This document shows, in pieces, positions 20,895 through 31,105 of a stretch of 64,000 nucleotides of DNA. Under the pieces are notes generated by a model, which searched no databases, was not told the origin of the DNA, and was given only the letters and a program-made list of their open reading frames with translations. The DNA is from Devosia algicola (lineage in GTDB: Bacteria > Pseudomonadota > Alphaproteobacteria > Rhizobiales > Devosiaceae), in the NCBI RefSeq assembly GCF_028816455.1, contig NZ_CP118246.1, forward strand, positions 682,001 through 746,000, written 5' to 3'. The stretch's first letter is position 1. Each line of letters opens with the position of its first letter. The translations under genes and the position numbers were made by a program.

Positions 20895-21742
20895 TCACCG
20901 GGCCGCTCGCGTCCGGAATGTGTCTTGCAGCCGGTGGGTTCCGGTGCTGGCGGCGATCATGTCATTCTGCATCATCCGGGCGAGAAACGCGAAGGTGGTG
21001 TACTGGCGGCGGCTGATAGGGCGCAGTGCGAGGAGGGCGGCGTTGACGATCCACGCGGGAATTCGGCTGATGCGGGGCGTCTTGCCGAGAACCGCGAAGG
21101 CCAGCGCCCCGATTTCTGAATAGGTGAAGATCTCGGGGCCGCCTACCTCGACCTCCGTCTTTCCGGTGCCGAAGGCAGCAATGGCGGCGCGGGCCACATC
21201 GCTGCCGTGAGCCGGGTTAATTCGCGCTGTCCCGCGGCCGACCAACCAGACCCGACCGCCCCTGGCCATGTCAAGGAATTCGCACATGTCCGAAAAAAGC
21301 CGGTGGCGCGCACGACTGTATGAGCGATCGGCGCCGCCGTCATGTCGCGCACTAGCGCCTCGCGAGCGGCGACGATGTCGAGGTCCGCCGACAGCCCAGG
21401 CCGGACGACGGAGATGAACAGGAACTGCTTCACCTCCCCGGCGACCGCAAGGTCCAGCACATTCTTGTTCGCCTTGTAATCCACGTCCCAGAAGCTCAAG
21501 TTCTCCTTCTGCCGGGTCAGCCCCAGGGCCGAAAACACATAGTCGATCCCGTCGCAGAGACCGGTCAGCGTCTCGGGCCGTGTCGCCTGGCCGACGAAGA
21601 TCTCGTTCGGCGCCTGCGCGCCAGCGTCAAAGGCATCCTTTCGCCGCGACAGTGCCCGCACCCAATGCCCTGCGGCTTTTAGTTCGGCTACCATATGCGA
21701 CCCCAGATAACCGGTCGCCCCGACCACGAGAACCCTTGCCAT
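20895..21742 (-). CDS. NmrA/SDR-type NAD(P)-binding protein (frameshifted)
   Basis: Atypical short-chain dehydrogenase-like protein with the Rossmann motif VLVVGATGYLGSHMVAEL at its N-terminus, then DGIDYVFSALGLTRQKENLSFWDVD and FLFISVVRPG. The first frame ends around VVRATGFF; the continuation SDMCEFLDMARGGRVWLVG through LAFAVLGKTPRI is in another frame. The break is at a run of six A (21293-21298; T on the coding strand): adding one base gives 282 residues. This is a homopolymer deletion, unlike the GAG-linked insertions elsewhere. The gene is divergent from a TetR regulator over a palindromic operator, so it is probably the regulated target. Substrate unknown. Confidence 0.8.
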
Positions 21743-21773
21743 GTACCTTTTCCTGTATTTAGTCCACTCGGAC

Positions 21774-21802
21774 GAAATAATTCCGGCGGGCATAGTTGTC
21801 AA
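21774..21802 (-). promoter_or_regulatory. Candidate sigma70 promoter for the NmrA-type gene
   Basis: On the minus strand TTGACA (21797-21802) and TATTTC (21774-21779) are spaced by 17 bases and lie 32 bases upstream of the start codon. The TetR-type palindrome is just upstream of the -35 element. Confidence 0.5.
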
Positions 21803-21831
21803 TTGTTTTTCGACCGAACGGTCGATATAAG
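21803..21831 (+). promoter_or_regulatory. Candidate promoter for the TetR gene overlapping the operator
   Basis: TTGTTT (21803-21808) and TATAAG (21826-21831) are 17 bases apart, with the palindrome filling the spacer. Transcription would start close to the ATG at 21838, giving a very short leader, so the assignment is tentative. Confidence 0.4.
21810..21825. promoter_or_regulatory. TetR-type palindromic operator
   Basis: TCGACCG-AA-CGGTCGA is a perfect 7-base inverted repeat with a 2-base centre. It lies between the divergent TetR and NmrA-type genes, inside the predicted TetR promoter. Symmetry and location fit autoregulation plus control of the neighbour. Confidence 0.7.
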
Positions 21832-21837
21832 GACCAG

Positions 21838-22401
21838 ATGCCGAAGGTCGTCGATCACGAGAAACTGCGCCACGAGCTTGCCGAGAAGGCAGCCCGCCTG
21901 TTCCTGCGCCGGGGCTACAGCGCCCTCGGTATGCGCGAAATTGCGGCCCAGCTGGGTGTGTCGAAAAGCGCACTTTACCACTACTTTCCCGGTAAGCGGG
22001 ACCTGTTCGATGCGGTGGGGCAGGTGGCGGTTCGTCGAATGGTCTCGGCCTTTGTAAACCCACCCGGAACGCCGACGGGCGTCGAGGGCATGGTCAGTGC
22101 GATCCTCAAGGGCGTGAGGACTCTGGATGCCAATGCCCGCGATGAGATTGCGCTTCTAACGGACTACCTTCGCACCGTTGAGGGCGAGCCGGAGGCGGAG
22201 CGCGGCATCGCCGAGGCAAACTCTGCACTCGAGGCGTCCGTCGCTGCAATCGTTGGCGTCGAACGCGCCTCGCTGGTGTTGTCGCTTTGCTACGGCTTCC
22301 TTCTGCGGCGAGTTCTGGCGCCTGGTGCCGTTGACTTCGCTTGTTTCGAAACCGACCTGCGGAGCGTGCTGCAGCTGGCGTTCGCGGCCGAGGAATGCTG
22401 A
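21838..22401 (+). CDS. TetR/AcrR-family transcriptional regulator
   Basis: A 187-residue repressor. The N-terminal helix-turn-helix reads AARLFLRRGYSALGMREIAA then LGVSKSALYHYFPGKRDLFD (residues about 16-58), the canonical TetR pattern. The ligand-binding C-terminal part is divergent and gives no clue to the effector. The ATG at 21838 was preferred because it follows AAGGA and gives a normal N-terminus. It probably represses itself and the divergent NAD(P)-binding gene through the palindrome at 21810-21825. Confidence 0.88.
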   Translation: MPKVVDHEKLRHELAEKAARLFLRRGYSALGMREIAAQLGVSKSALYHYFPGKRDLFDAVGQVAVRRMVSAFVNPPGTPTGVEGMVSAILKGVRTLDANARDEIALLTDYLRTVEGEPEAERGIAEANSALEASVAAIVGVERASLVLSLCYGFLLRRVLAPGAVDFACFETDLRSVLQLAFAAEEC

Positions 22402-22691
22402 GCGCGTGTTTGAAGGGCAGGCTCTGCCGCATGAAAGGCGCAGGCTCTGGGCCGATCACGAAGGTACGCGTCGCTACTGCGGTCGCTGGAACTTGTCAGT
22501 TCGAAAGTGGCCCTGAAATCGGAGAACTCCTAATGTCTGATGTTATGGCGGGCTCTCCTAACAGCTACCGGTCCGCTCCCCACCCATCTCGGCCATCAAC
22601 AGGGAGTCGCTTGAACGGCGGCTTTGGGGCAAAAGCCGCAAAGCCACAATCATTGGTGCGGCGCATTTTCTATACCACCCTTCACCTCCCA

Positions 22692-22994
22692 CTCTCGGTG
22701 TCACCCCGGGCTTGACCCGGGGCCCATCGTGAGATTTTTCCGCCCACGCGACTGGTCCGGGCGTCATGATGGATTCCGGCCGCCGCCGGAATGACCTTGT
22801 GAGGGTAGAAGGTCAGCGCGACGCCTTCCCACTCACATTTGCCCCCCTTCACACCGCGATCTCCCCCTCTCGGTGTCACCCCGGCGAAGGCCGGGGTCCA
22901 TCATGAGATTTGTCCGCCCTCACGACCAGTACGACCGTCACGATGGATTCCGGCCTCCACTGGAATGACCCTATGGCGATGGAACGTCAGCACC
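22692..22994. repeat. Two tandem copies (about 175-base period) of a GC-rich intergenic repeat
   Basis: Two related units, about 22692-22820 and 22867-22994. Each starts CTCTCGGTGTCACCCCGG and contains a small hairpin (GGCTTGACC in copy 1, CGAAGG in copy 2, flanked by CCCCGG and CCGGGG), then CATC-TGAGATTT-TCCGCCC, then GATGGATTCCGGCC and GGAATGACC. Dispersed elements of this style are common in alphaproteobacterial intergenic DNA. The whole 22402-23395 stretch holds these repeats, a distal inverted repeat and the eno promoter; predicted reading frames here show no protein-like features. Confidence 0.75.
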
Positions 22995-23188
22995 CCCCAC
23001 GCAAAACTTATCCCCACCCCCAAAACCTTGTGCGAACATAGCCTCACTCCCCACGCGATTGCGGGGTCGCGACGAACGGTCCGTGGGAGAGCAGATGGGT
23101 GGGAGGCGGTCGCGCGCTCCTGGGTCCGTGTGACGGGTTTGTCCGGCAAGGCTGGAACAAGGCGCTCCATAGTCCTGAAAGCCCATCG

Positions 23189-23247
23189 CATGCGGCGAGA
23201 CCAGTCTCGCACAAAATAAATCACATGAGGCCGGTTCTCGCCGCATG
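23189..23247. repeat. 12-base perfect inverted repeat upstream of eno
   Basis: CATGCGGCGAGA (23189-23200) and TCTCGCCGCATG (23236-23247) are exact reverse complements with a 35-base spacer, located about 70 bases upstream of the candidate eno -35 element. Either a protein-binding arrangement or a transcript hairpin. Confidence 0.5.
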
Positions 23248-23269
23248 TCGCAATCTTTCCCAACCGTAG

Positions 23270-24673
<1,404 letters not shown>

Positions 24674-24795
24674 TTTAGCCATTCAGCGCCCGGCCAGAGC
24701 CGTCGGGCATCCCATTCAGCAGGGAGCGTGGTCGATGACACGCCCGCACTCATTTGCAGATCATTTACAAGATCAAAGATCGGGAGTGGATTAGC

Positions 24796-24885
24796 TGGCG
24801 GGTAGGGAGGGATTCGAACCCCCGGAACGCTTGCACGCTCGCCGGTTTTCAAGACCGGAGCAATCGACCACTCTGCCACCTACCC
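24796..24885 (-). tRNA. tRNA-Ser (anticodon UGA)
   Basis: Minus-strand sequence folds as a class II tRNA: acceptor GGGTAGG pairs with CCTACCC, D arm TGGCAGAGTGGTCGAT, anticodon stem CCGGT/ACCGG enclosing CTTGAAA (anticodon TGA), a long variable arm CGAGCGTGCAAGCG and T arm GGGGGTTCGAATCCC. The 3' CCA is encoded. The 90-base length and long variable arm identify serine, reading UCA codons. Confidence 0.97.
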
Positions 24886-24971
24886 GTCGGCAGCCCGTTT
24901 AGCCATTCCAGAGCGTCGTGTCCATGCTATAATAACTACTGGAAACAGTTGTTGATGGGCTAGGAGGTTAT

Positions 24972-25202
24972 TTGTTCCGTAACAAGAATCGACGCACACT
25001 CAAGTACCAGGCACTTTGGAGGCGCATCGTGTTCACTCTGATAAACGCCGACACCGACGACGACGCAGAAATCACTGATCCCCAGGAAATCGCGGAACTG
25101 TTCGCTGCAATCGCAGCTGTCGCTATTGAAGCGATAGGCGCGGGGCAGGCGAAACAACTATTCGAAGCCGTGGTAGAACAGGACGGCAAGGAACCAAATT
25201 AG
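24972..25202 (+). CDS. Small acidic protein of unknown function
   Basis: A 76-residue protein beginning with a basic stretch (FRNKNRRTLKYQALWRR) then an acidic, Ala-rich helical part (DADTDDDAEI-like acidic run, IAELFAAIAAVAIEAIGAG). No family recognised. The proposed TTG start follows a perfect AGGAGG by only 4 bases; an in-frame GTG at 25029 would give a shorter form. A TATAAT at 24928-24933 could be the -10 element, but no good -35 is seen. It lies between tRNA-Ser and the pxp operon and is not obviously part of either. Confidence 0.5.
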   Translation: MFRNKNRRTLKYQALWRRIVFTLINADTDDDAEITDPQEIAELFAAIAAVAIEAIGAGQAKQLFEAVVEQDGKEPN

Positions 25203-25277
25203 CGCGCCGCTGATCTGTCACTTTGGGTAATAATTCCGCGGCCAACCCGGTTCGGGCGGGTTACTGGCAAACACATT

Positions 25278-26018
25278 GTGTTGGCTGACACCCGCGCGAC
25301 ATTGGCGTGGCATCGTCAAGGCGCCTCGGAGATATTATTGCGCGACCCGACAGAAAATGACCCTATTGCTCATCCATTGATCGTGCCACTGGGCGACCGT
25401 GCGTTGCTGGTACGCTTTGCGGCAACATTGTCAGTTGCTGCCAATGCCGCCGCCACCAGCTTTGCAAAAAAACTGGCGCAGTCACCACCCGATGGCGTGA
25501 CCGAAATTGTGCCAAGTCTGGTTTCGGTGCAGATCAATTATGATCCGGCTAAAATTTCACCAGATCGGTTGGCTGCCGAGTTGTCCCTGATAGCATGGAG
25601 CAAACTCAACGCGGATGGTTATTCTGGCCAGACATGGAGACTGCCGTCTCGCTTTGGCGGTGAATACGGACCCGATTTGGAGGCCGTGGCGCATGCCTCT
25701 GATCTGGATGTCGACGCCTTCATTGACGCTCATAACGCCACAGAATTGCGCGTATTGGCGACAGGCTTTGCCCCGGGATTTGTCTATTGCGGCTTTCATG
25801 GCCCCCCACTGCAAATCCCACGTCGCTCGACGGTTCGCAATCAGGTGCCACCAGGCAGTATCCTGTTTGCCGTCGGTCAAACCGCCGTTGCGGCAACCGA
25901 AATACCGACCGGCTGGCATGTGATCGGGCAAACCGATTTTCGCAATTTTGACCCCGCCAGTTCGCCGCCGACAAGGTTTCGAGCCGGTGACCGCCTGATA
26001 TTCGAGCGCACGACATGA
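25278..26018 (+). CDS. pxpB: 5-oxoprolinase subunit PxpB (KipI-like)
   Basis: A 246-residue protein of the KipI/carboxyltransferase subdomain C-D family. Conserved elements are IVPLGDRALLVRFAATLS near residue 37, VQINYDPAKISPDRLAAEL, and the C-terminal LATGFAPGFVYCGF and GSILFAVGQTAVAATEIPTGWHVIGQT. The start is uncertain: family similarity begins near residue 33, and in-frame TTG codons lie downstream of the GTG used here. It overlaps pxpC by ATGA. With PxpC and PxpA it forms the ATP-dependent enzyme that opens 5-oxoproline to glutamate. Confidence 0.88.
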   Translation: MLADTRATLAWHRQGASEILLRDPTENDPIAHPLIVPLGDRALLVRFAATLSVAANAAATSFAKKLAQSPPDGVTEIVPSLVSVQINYDPAKISPDRLAAELSLIAWSKLNADGYSGQTWRLPSRFGGEYGPDLEAVAHASDLDVDAFIDAHNATELRVLATGFAPGFVYCGFHGPPLQIPRRSTVRNQVPPGSILFAVGQTAVAATEIPTGWHVIGQTDFRNFDPASSPPTRFRAGDRLIFERTT

Positions 26019-26926
26019 GTGCGACTATTCTGATTGAGCGGGTGGGGCCTATGACGACCGTGCAGGATGCCGGACGTATCGGCGCCCTCATACACGGCGT
26101 CGCTGCGTCTGGCCCAATGGACCAGCATGGCTTTTCCACTGCGGCGCAGAAGTTACCGCGCTGGGGGACATCCGGCATCGAGTTTACCACCAGTGGATTG
26201 GGTCTTCGCCTGCTGTCGGGGCAACTCGAAATCGGTTGCGCTGGCGGGGTATTTGACGCGCGGCACAACGGTTCGCCGCTGCCATGGCCAGCCACATGCC
26301 AATTGGTCGCGGACGATTATCTTGAGATCACACCGAGCTCCTATGGCAATTTTGGTTATGTACGATTTGATTGTGAACTGGATTTGCCGTCAGTTATGGG
26401 CAGCTTAGCCACCAACACCCGCGCCGGTTTGGGAGGCTTTAAGGGGCGGGCACTTGAGGTCGGCGACAGGCTCCAATTTGGTCGGCTCGGCAAGGATAAC
26501 CAACCCAGCAACCCATCGTCCGCTCCCAAGGGCGGCGACCCCATTCACTTCACATGGGGTATTCATGCACATCTGTTTAATCATGATGTGCGGCAGGGAT
26601 TTGTCGCAGGTCTATTTGAAGTTTCCGAACAGATGGACCGCATGGGCATCAAGCTGCGTGATCAGCAAAATGTATTTTCCAGCAATCAGAATCTGGAGCT
26701 GGTATCCGAACCAGTCGTTCCCGGTGACGTACAAATTTTGGGTGATGGCACGCCTATCGTACTGATGCGCGACCACCAGCCAACGGGCGGATATCCGCGC
26801 ATCGCGACCATTTCAACGCCGGACCTCAACCGCTTTGCACAATGTCGGCCTGGAACGCGGATATGTTTTGAACCGATAACAGTCGAGCACAGTTTGGCCG
26901 TCGAGTTTTCGCGGAGGCAGATGTGA
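26015..26926 (+). CDS. pxpC: 5-oxoprolinase subunit PxpC (KipA-like)
   Basis: A 303-residue biotin-dependent-carboxyltransferase-like protein (KipA). Recognisable parts are VGPMTTVQDAGRIGALIHGV at the N-terminus, the ASGPMDQHGF element, and the C-terminal PVVPGDVQILGDGTPIVLMRDHQPTGGYPRIATI region in which DHQPTGGYPRIA is a family hallmark. Partner of PxpB; stop overlaps the GTG start of pxpA. Slightly short compared with some relatives but the conserved blocks are all present. Confidence 0.9.
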   Translation: MSATILIERVGPMTTVQDAGRIGALIHGVAASGPMDQHGFSTAAQKLPRWGTSGIEFTTSGLGLRLLSGQLEIGCAGGVFDARHNGSPLPWPATCQLVADDYLEITPSSYGNFGYVRFDCELDLPSVMGSLATNTRAGLGGFKGRALEVGDRLQFGRLGKDNQPSNPSSAPKGGDPIHFTWGIHAHLFNHDVRQGFVAGLFEVSEQMDRMGIKLRDQQNVFSSNQNLELVSEPVVPGDVQILGDGTPIVLMRDHQPTGGYPRIATISTPDLNRFAQCRPGTRICFEPITVEHSLAVEFSRRQM

Positions 26927-27684
26927 CAAACATCGATCTAAATGCCGATCTGGGAGAGGGTATGGGTGCGGACGATGAGCTTCTTGCCATTGTCAGCAGT
27001 GCCTCTATTGCCTGTGGTGGACATGCGGGCGATGCACCGACAATTCGCCGGGTGCTCGAGCAGTGCAAGGCGTTAAGAGTCCGCGCCGGCGCACATCCCG
27101 GCTATGTTGATCCGGCGCGCTTTGGTCGGTTCCGACTCGTTTTGCCGCTCGATCAACTACTGGGCCAGTTACGATCGCAACTAATGCTGATCAGATCCAT
27201 TGCGGACGACATTGGTGTTGACCTGGCCTATGTGAAATTGCACGGCGCTTTGGCAAACCAAACCGCCGAAGAACTCGCCTTCGCCGTCGGCATCTTTGGT
27301 GTGGTCCATGCCATGTCTCCAACTATGGCGGTTCTGGCACTCGATAATAGCCAGCAGGTTCGTGCAGCAATGGCAGTCGGTCTGCCACTCATCCGCGAAG
27401 CCTACGCGGACCGTGCCTATACTGCACAAGGCCTGCTGGTATCAAGACAAGCTGAGGGCGCGGTAATCAACGACACCGGAGTCGTCGTCGAACGCTGTCT
27501 ACGACTGGCACAGGAAGGTGAGATTGTCGCAATAGACGGTACAATCATGACGTCAAAAGCGCGATCAATCTGCGTGCACGGCGACACGCCGGGTGCTGTT
27601 GATTTGGCCCGCAACATCCGCGATGCGCTCGAAGCCGCTGGCATCGCAATAGCACCCAACGCGCCGGAAGCGGTCGAGACCTAA
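26923..27684 (+). CDS. pxpA: 5-oxoprolinase subunit PxpA (LamB/YcsF family)
   Basis: A 253-residue LamB/YcsF protein. The N-terminal signature DLNADLGEGMGADDELLAIV followed by IACGGHAGDAPTIRRVLEQC contains the metal-site histidine. VYVKLHGALANQ-type and REAYADRAYTAQGLLVSR motifs follow. Start is a GTG inside the pxpC stop. Order pxpB-pxpC-pxpA differs from the pxpA-first arrangement in some bacteria. No transporter or regulator is adjacent. Confidence 0.93.
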   Translation: MTNIDLNADLGEGMGADDELLAIVSSASIACGGHAGDAPTIRRVLEQCKALRVRAGAHPGYVDPARFGRFRLVLPLDQLLGQLRSQLMLIRSIADDIGVDLAYVKLHGALANQTAEELAFAVGIFGVVHAMSPTMAVLALDNSQQVRAAMAVGLPLIREAYADRAYTAQGLLVSRQAEGAVINDTGVVVERCLRLAQEGEIVAIDGTIMTSKARSICVHGDTPGAVDLARNIRDALEAAGIAIAPNAPEAVET

Positions 27685-27717
27685 CCGCTGGGCAGAACTG
27701 AACGGTGCGACCGTGTA

Positions 27718-28476
27718 CTAGGGCGAGTTGGGCGAGCGCTGCCGAGTCACAACGGGAACATCATCGTCGCCCTTGATGTCACTTAAGCTGCTAGGTGTCG
27801 CATTGCTGTCGTTCTTGGTGCATTTTTGCGCGCCTGCGATTCTGAATTCACGGAGCAACGGCGATTGTACTTGGGCGTACCGAAAGGTCATAGCCAAAGG
27901 GGGACGATCTGGATTGCTTCGCTCATAAAGCAGCGCACTAGGCCCGGATGCCTCTGCGACCTCGCACCTGTTGGTCAGCGAAACGCAACTGTTTCCAGCC
28001 GCACAAACGCTTAATGCGCCTTCATAAAGCATGACAAATGTCTGGCCTCGAGCCACCTGAAAATCAAATTTGGTCCCGCGTACAGCGATGGCCGCGGTCG
28101 GCGTTCTGATTTGGTAGGCGGATTTGGGGCTGCGACCGCTAATGAAACGGAACGTACCGGCCAGCGCGTTCACCGCGATCTTGTCGGCGGTATTGCTGTG
28201 TCTCAGCAGATATGCCTCGATCAGCAGCGAACTTTGAGGTCCAACCACCAGTCGCGTCTGGTCAGCAAATATTAGCTGTACCTCGCCAGATCGGTCGGTA
28301 ACTACCCGATCGCCGACTGAAATGTCGTCACCGACAACGAGCGTCCGCGAGCCTGATTGAACCTGCGCCTGCGCAGCCTGCTTGACGCCGACCGCAGTAC
28401 CTTCCCCGGCCGCGTAAGCTGGGGTCAGGCTCAAAGCCGTCGCTACTAGTCCTAAAAGCCATTTTTGCGTAATCAT
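27718..28476 (-). CDS. FecR-domain secreted protein
   Basis: A 252-residue protein with an N-terminal signal peptide (MITQKWLLGLVATALSLTPAYA, cleavage after AYA). It contains a FecR domain: VGDDISVGDRVVTDRSGEVQ then LIFADQTRLVVGPQSSLLIE, and IRTPTAAIAVRGTKFDFQV. These are hallmarks of the stand-alone periplasmic FecR group, not of the TonB-linked anti-sigma FecR. No sigma factor or TonB receptor lies nearby. The start at 28476 was chosen for the signal peptide; the frame is open further upstream. Function unknown; divergent from a glycosyltransferase. Confidence 0.8.
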   Translation of the reverse strand: MITQKWLLGLVATALSLTPAYAAGEGTAVGVKQAAQAQVQSGSRTLVVGDDISVGDRVVTDRSGEVQLIFADQTRLVVGPQSSLLIEAYLLRHSNTADKIAVNALAGTFRFISGRSPKSAYQIRTPTAAIAVRGTKFDFQVARGQTFVMLYEGALSVCAAGNSCVSLTNRCEVAEASGPSALLYERSNPDRPPLAMTFRYAQVQSPLLREFRIAGAQKCTKNDSNATPSSLSDIKGDDDVPVVTRQRSPNSP

Positions 28477-28677
28477 GTCCCAAGTCCTAATAGCCGACCT
28501 CTGAACGCTGGCTGAACGATCACAGTGGCATCGTTCGATTGCCGTCCGGCCGGGACAAGGTTCTGTCACCAAGCCATCTTCATGGGCCATCACTTGCACA
28601 TTCGTGTCGCCGATGTTGCCCCCGCCGCCTGCGCACGCTATGGCAGGGTATCACACTCTCAGTGGCCAAGGCCCGAA

Positions 28678-29418
28678 ATGAAACTTGCATTCGTCATCCC
28701 AGCTTACAACGAAGAAGCATTGATCGGCAAATGCCTCGAATCGGTCGAGCGAGAGATCGCGCGATCTGGCGCTGACGCCGAAATCGTCGTGGTCAACAAC
28801 GCATCGTCCGACAGGACGGGCGAAATCGCGCGCAGCTTTGCGACCGTGCGCGTTGTAGACGAACCAAAAAAGGGTTTGGTCAACGCGCGAGATGCGGGTT
28901 TCAACGCTACCAAGGCGGAGTTGATAGCAAATATAGATAGTGACACCATCGTGCCACCGGGTTGGATTGATATTGTTTTAGATGAATTTTCCAAGAATTC
29001 AAAACTTGTAGCCCTAAGCGGACCCTATATATATTATGACATGTCGTGGGCAAATCGCGCCCTGGTTAATGGTTTTTATGGTTTGACCTATTTGATCTAC
29101 ATTCTTAATCGTTTCATCTTACGGGTTGGTTCCGTCGTTCAGGGTGGAAATTTTGTTTTCAAACGTGAGTCTTGGGCCGCCGTAGGCGGTTATGATCGGT
29201 CTATCCAGTTCTTTGGAGAGGATACCGATGTTGCCGTGCGACTTTCCAAGGTCGGCGATGTCAAATGGACGTTTGCGCTGAAAATGCTGACTTCTGGTCG
29301 TCGCCTTGAGAAGGAAGGCGTGTTCCGCACCGCTGGAACCTATACGCTCAATTTCTTCTGGGTTACCTTTCGTGGCAAGCCGGTGACCAAGGACTACACC
29401 GATATTCGGCCCGACTGA
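28678..29418 (+). CDS. Family 2 glycosyltransferase
   Basis: A 246-residue GT-A glycosyltransferase. The N-terminus has KLAFVIPAYNEEALIGKCLE, VVVNNASSDRTGEIA and the metal-binding DSD in ANIDSDTIVPPGWID; the acceptor region has GGNFVFKRESWAAVGGYDRS then FFGEDTDVAVRLSKVG (catalytic ED). Two hydrophobic stretches near residues 125-155 (LVNGFYGLTYLIYILNRFIL) may associate with the membrane. The ATG at 28678 follows AAGG. The middle of the gene (about 28920-29130) is visibly more AT-rich than its surroundings. No polysaccharide cluster is adjacent, so donor and acceptor are unknown. Confidence 0.85.
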   Translation: MKLAFVIPAYNEEALIGKCLESVEREIARSGADAEIVVVNNASSDRTGEIARSFATVRVVDEPKKGLVNARDAGFNATKAELIANIDSDTIVPPGWIDIVLDEFSKNSKLVALSGPYIYYDMSWANRALVNGFYGLTYLIYILNRFILRVGSVVQGGNFVFKRESWAAVGGYDRSIQFFGEDTDVAVRLSKVGDVKWTFALKMLTSGRRLEKEGVFRTAGTYTLNFFWVTFRGKPVTKDYTDIRPD

Positions 29419-29490
29419 GTCAGGGGCTTCCCTTCGCCTGATACTCGTCTAAACTGATCCGATAATTCGGAACGGGCAGGCGAACGATCA

Positions 29491-31105
29491 ATGATTCCCG
29501 GCCAAAATCCGGTACAAATGGCAATCAGGCCCGGCCTGCTCCAGACGCTTGCACTTAAGCCGGGGCAGGGGTTTGATGCCGTCGTTGTCGGCACCACACC
29601 CAGCGGCGCAACCGATGTTACCGTGGGAAAGCAGCACCTGACACTGTCGCTCCAGCCAAGCCCCGCACCGGGAACGACCTTGCAGATGCGCATCGACGTT
29701 ACCTCAGCCGGCCCACGTTTTGTCATATTGTCCCAGACGCCCCCCGATGCCGGCGTTGGAGCGGGCGCAAAAATGGCGCCACCTGCTGTTGTTGCTGGAT
29801 CGTCGGCTCAACCCGCTTCCCTCCCAACACAGCCAATACCATCGTCTCAACCTGCTGCAGCGACTATAGTTGAACGATCGACACAGGGTCTCCCGGGGTC
29901 AACGTTGGCCAGCACCTTCAAGCCGGGACAGATTGTCGAGGCACGCGTATTGGGCGCCGCCAGTGGTGGTGATACCAGAGTGATGATTGGCCAACAGACA
30001 CTCAACCTTTCGGTGCCAGGCCCACCCGTCCAAGGTGCAATAGTGCATTTGCGGGTTGAGACAACACCGATGGGACAACGCTTTGTTATCGCATCACAAA
30101 GCAGTTCTATAGCACAAACACCCTCAGTCGGCGCGGCGACGACACAATCGTCCAGCGCAATGGCGACGACCCATTTGACCAACGCGGCGTCGGCACCACC
30201 GGTAGCGCCGCAAACCGAATTGGCCGCAGTAACGCAAATGTTGCAGGTCGCAGCCGGACGGCAGGACCTTTCAATCGGCCTGATGAACACCCTGGTGGCC
30301 ATGATCAGGGACAAGTCTCAGTTGCCACCCGCGGTCGCCCAGGCAGTGTCCCGTGTTTTGGGTGCACGAACTGATATTTCAGCGGGTAAAATATCGGGCG
30401 AATTGCTTCAAAAGGCAGGCTCAGAACTCGGGCATATTTCAGGAAGCGTTACTGGCCCGAGGTGCGCCAATTGCCCAAGCCGACATAAAGTCCAGCTTGT
30501 TGGGCCTTAGAACGGTGCTGTTGGCATGGCTTGGCGGCGGGATTGCCGCCGTACCGCGCGTCCAGCGTCAACCGCCAATGCGCGGCGGTATTCCCCGTGC
30601 CCAACAGGACCCAGGCGATTCGGCGCCCCGTGGTTCCGCAGAGCAATTGGGCCGCGCCGCGTTGGAGCGCACAGACAATGCCTTGTCCCGCTTGCGTCTT
30701 CACCAACATGCCTCGCTTCCCGATCCCGTACACAAAGGCGATCGAGAATGGAATTTCGAACTGCCTGTGGTCATTGCCCAGCAGCAAAATGTCCTGCAAA
30801 TGCAGATATCACGCGATGGCGGCGGCGACGGCACCGAGGGTGAAGGTCATTGGCAGGTCCGATTTGCCATCAATATCGACCATGCCGGAGAAGTGGGCGC
30901 CCAATTGGGTTTGCGGGGACGGCGCACCAGTGTGATGCTATGGGCAAGCGAAACTGAGACTGCCGACACCTTGCGTGAAATGTTGCCTGACCTACGAAAC
31001 GAGTTGGTCAGTGTCGCACTGGATGTGAGCGCCATCGTCGTCCGTACTGGCGCGCCAACCGCCCCACCGCGTCCGTCTGGTGGTCTTTTGGATGCGACCC
31101 GATGA
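29491..31105 (+). CDS. FliK-like flagellar hook-length control protein (frameshifted)
   Basis: A Pro/Ala/Gln/Thr-rich protein with two similar beta-type segments at the N-terminus (KPGQGFDAVVVGTTPSGATD and FKPGQIVEARVLGAASGGDT) and a folded C-terminal domain with WNFELPVVIAQQQNVLQMQI and GHWQVRFAINIDHAGEVGAQ, matching FliK C-terminal (Flg_hook) domains. The halves lie in two frames joined at AGGCT (30417-30421), where AGCT restores LLQKAAQNSGIFQEALLARG; the corrected length is 537 residues. Its stop overlaps the FlhB-tail gene (ATGA). No other flagellar genes are in the window. Confidence 0.75.
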
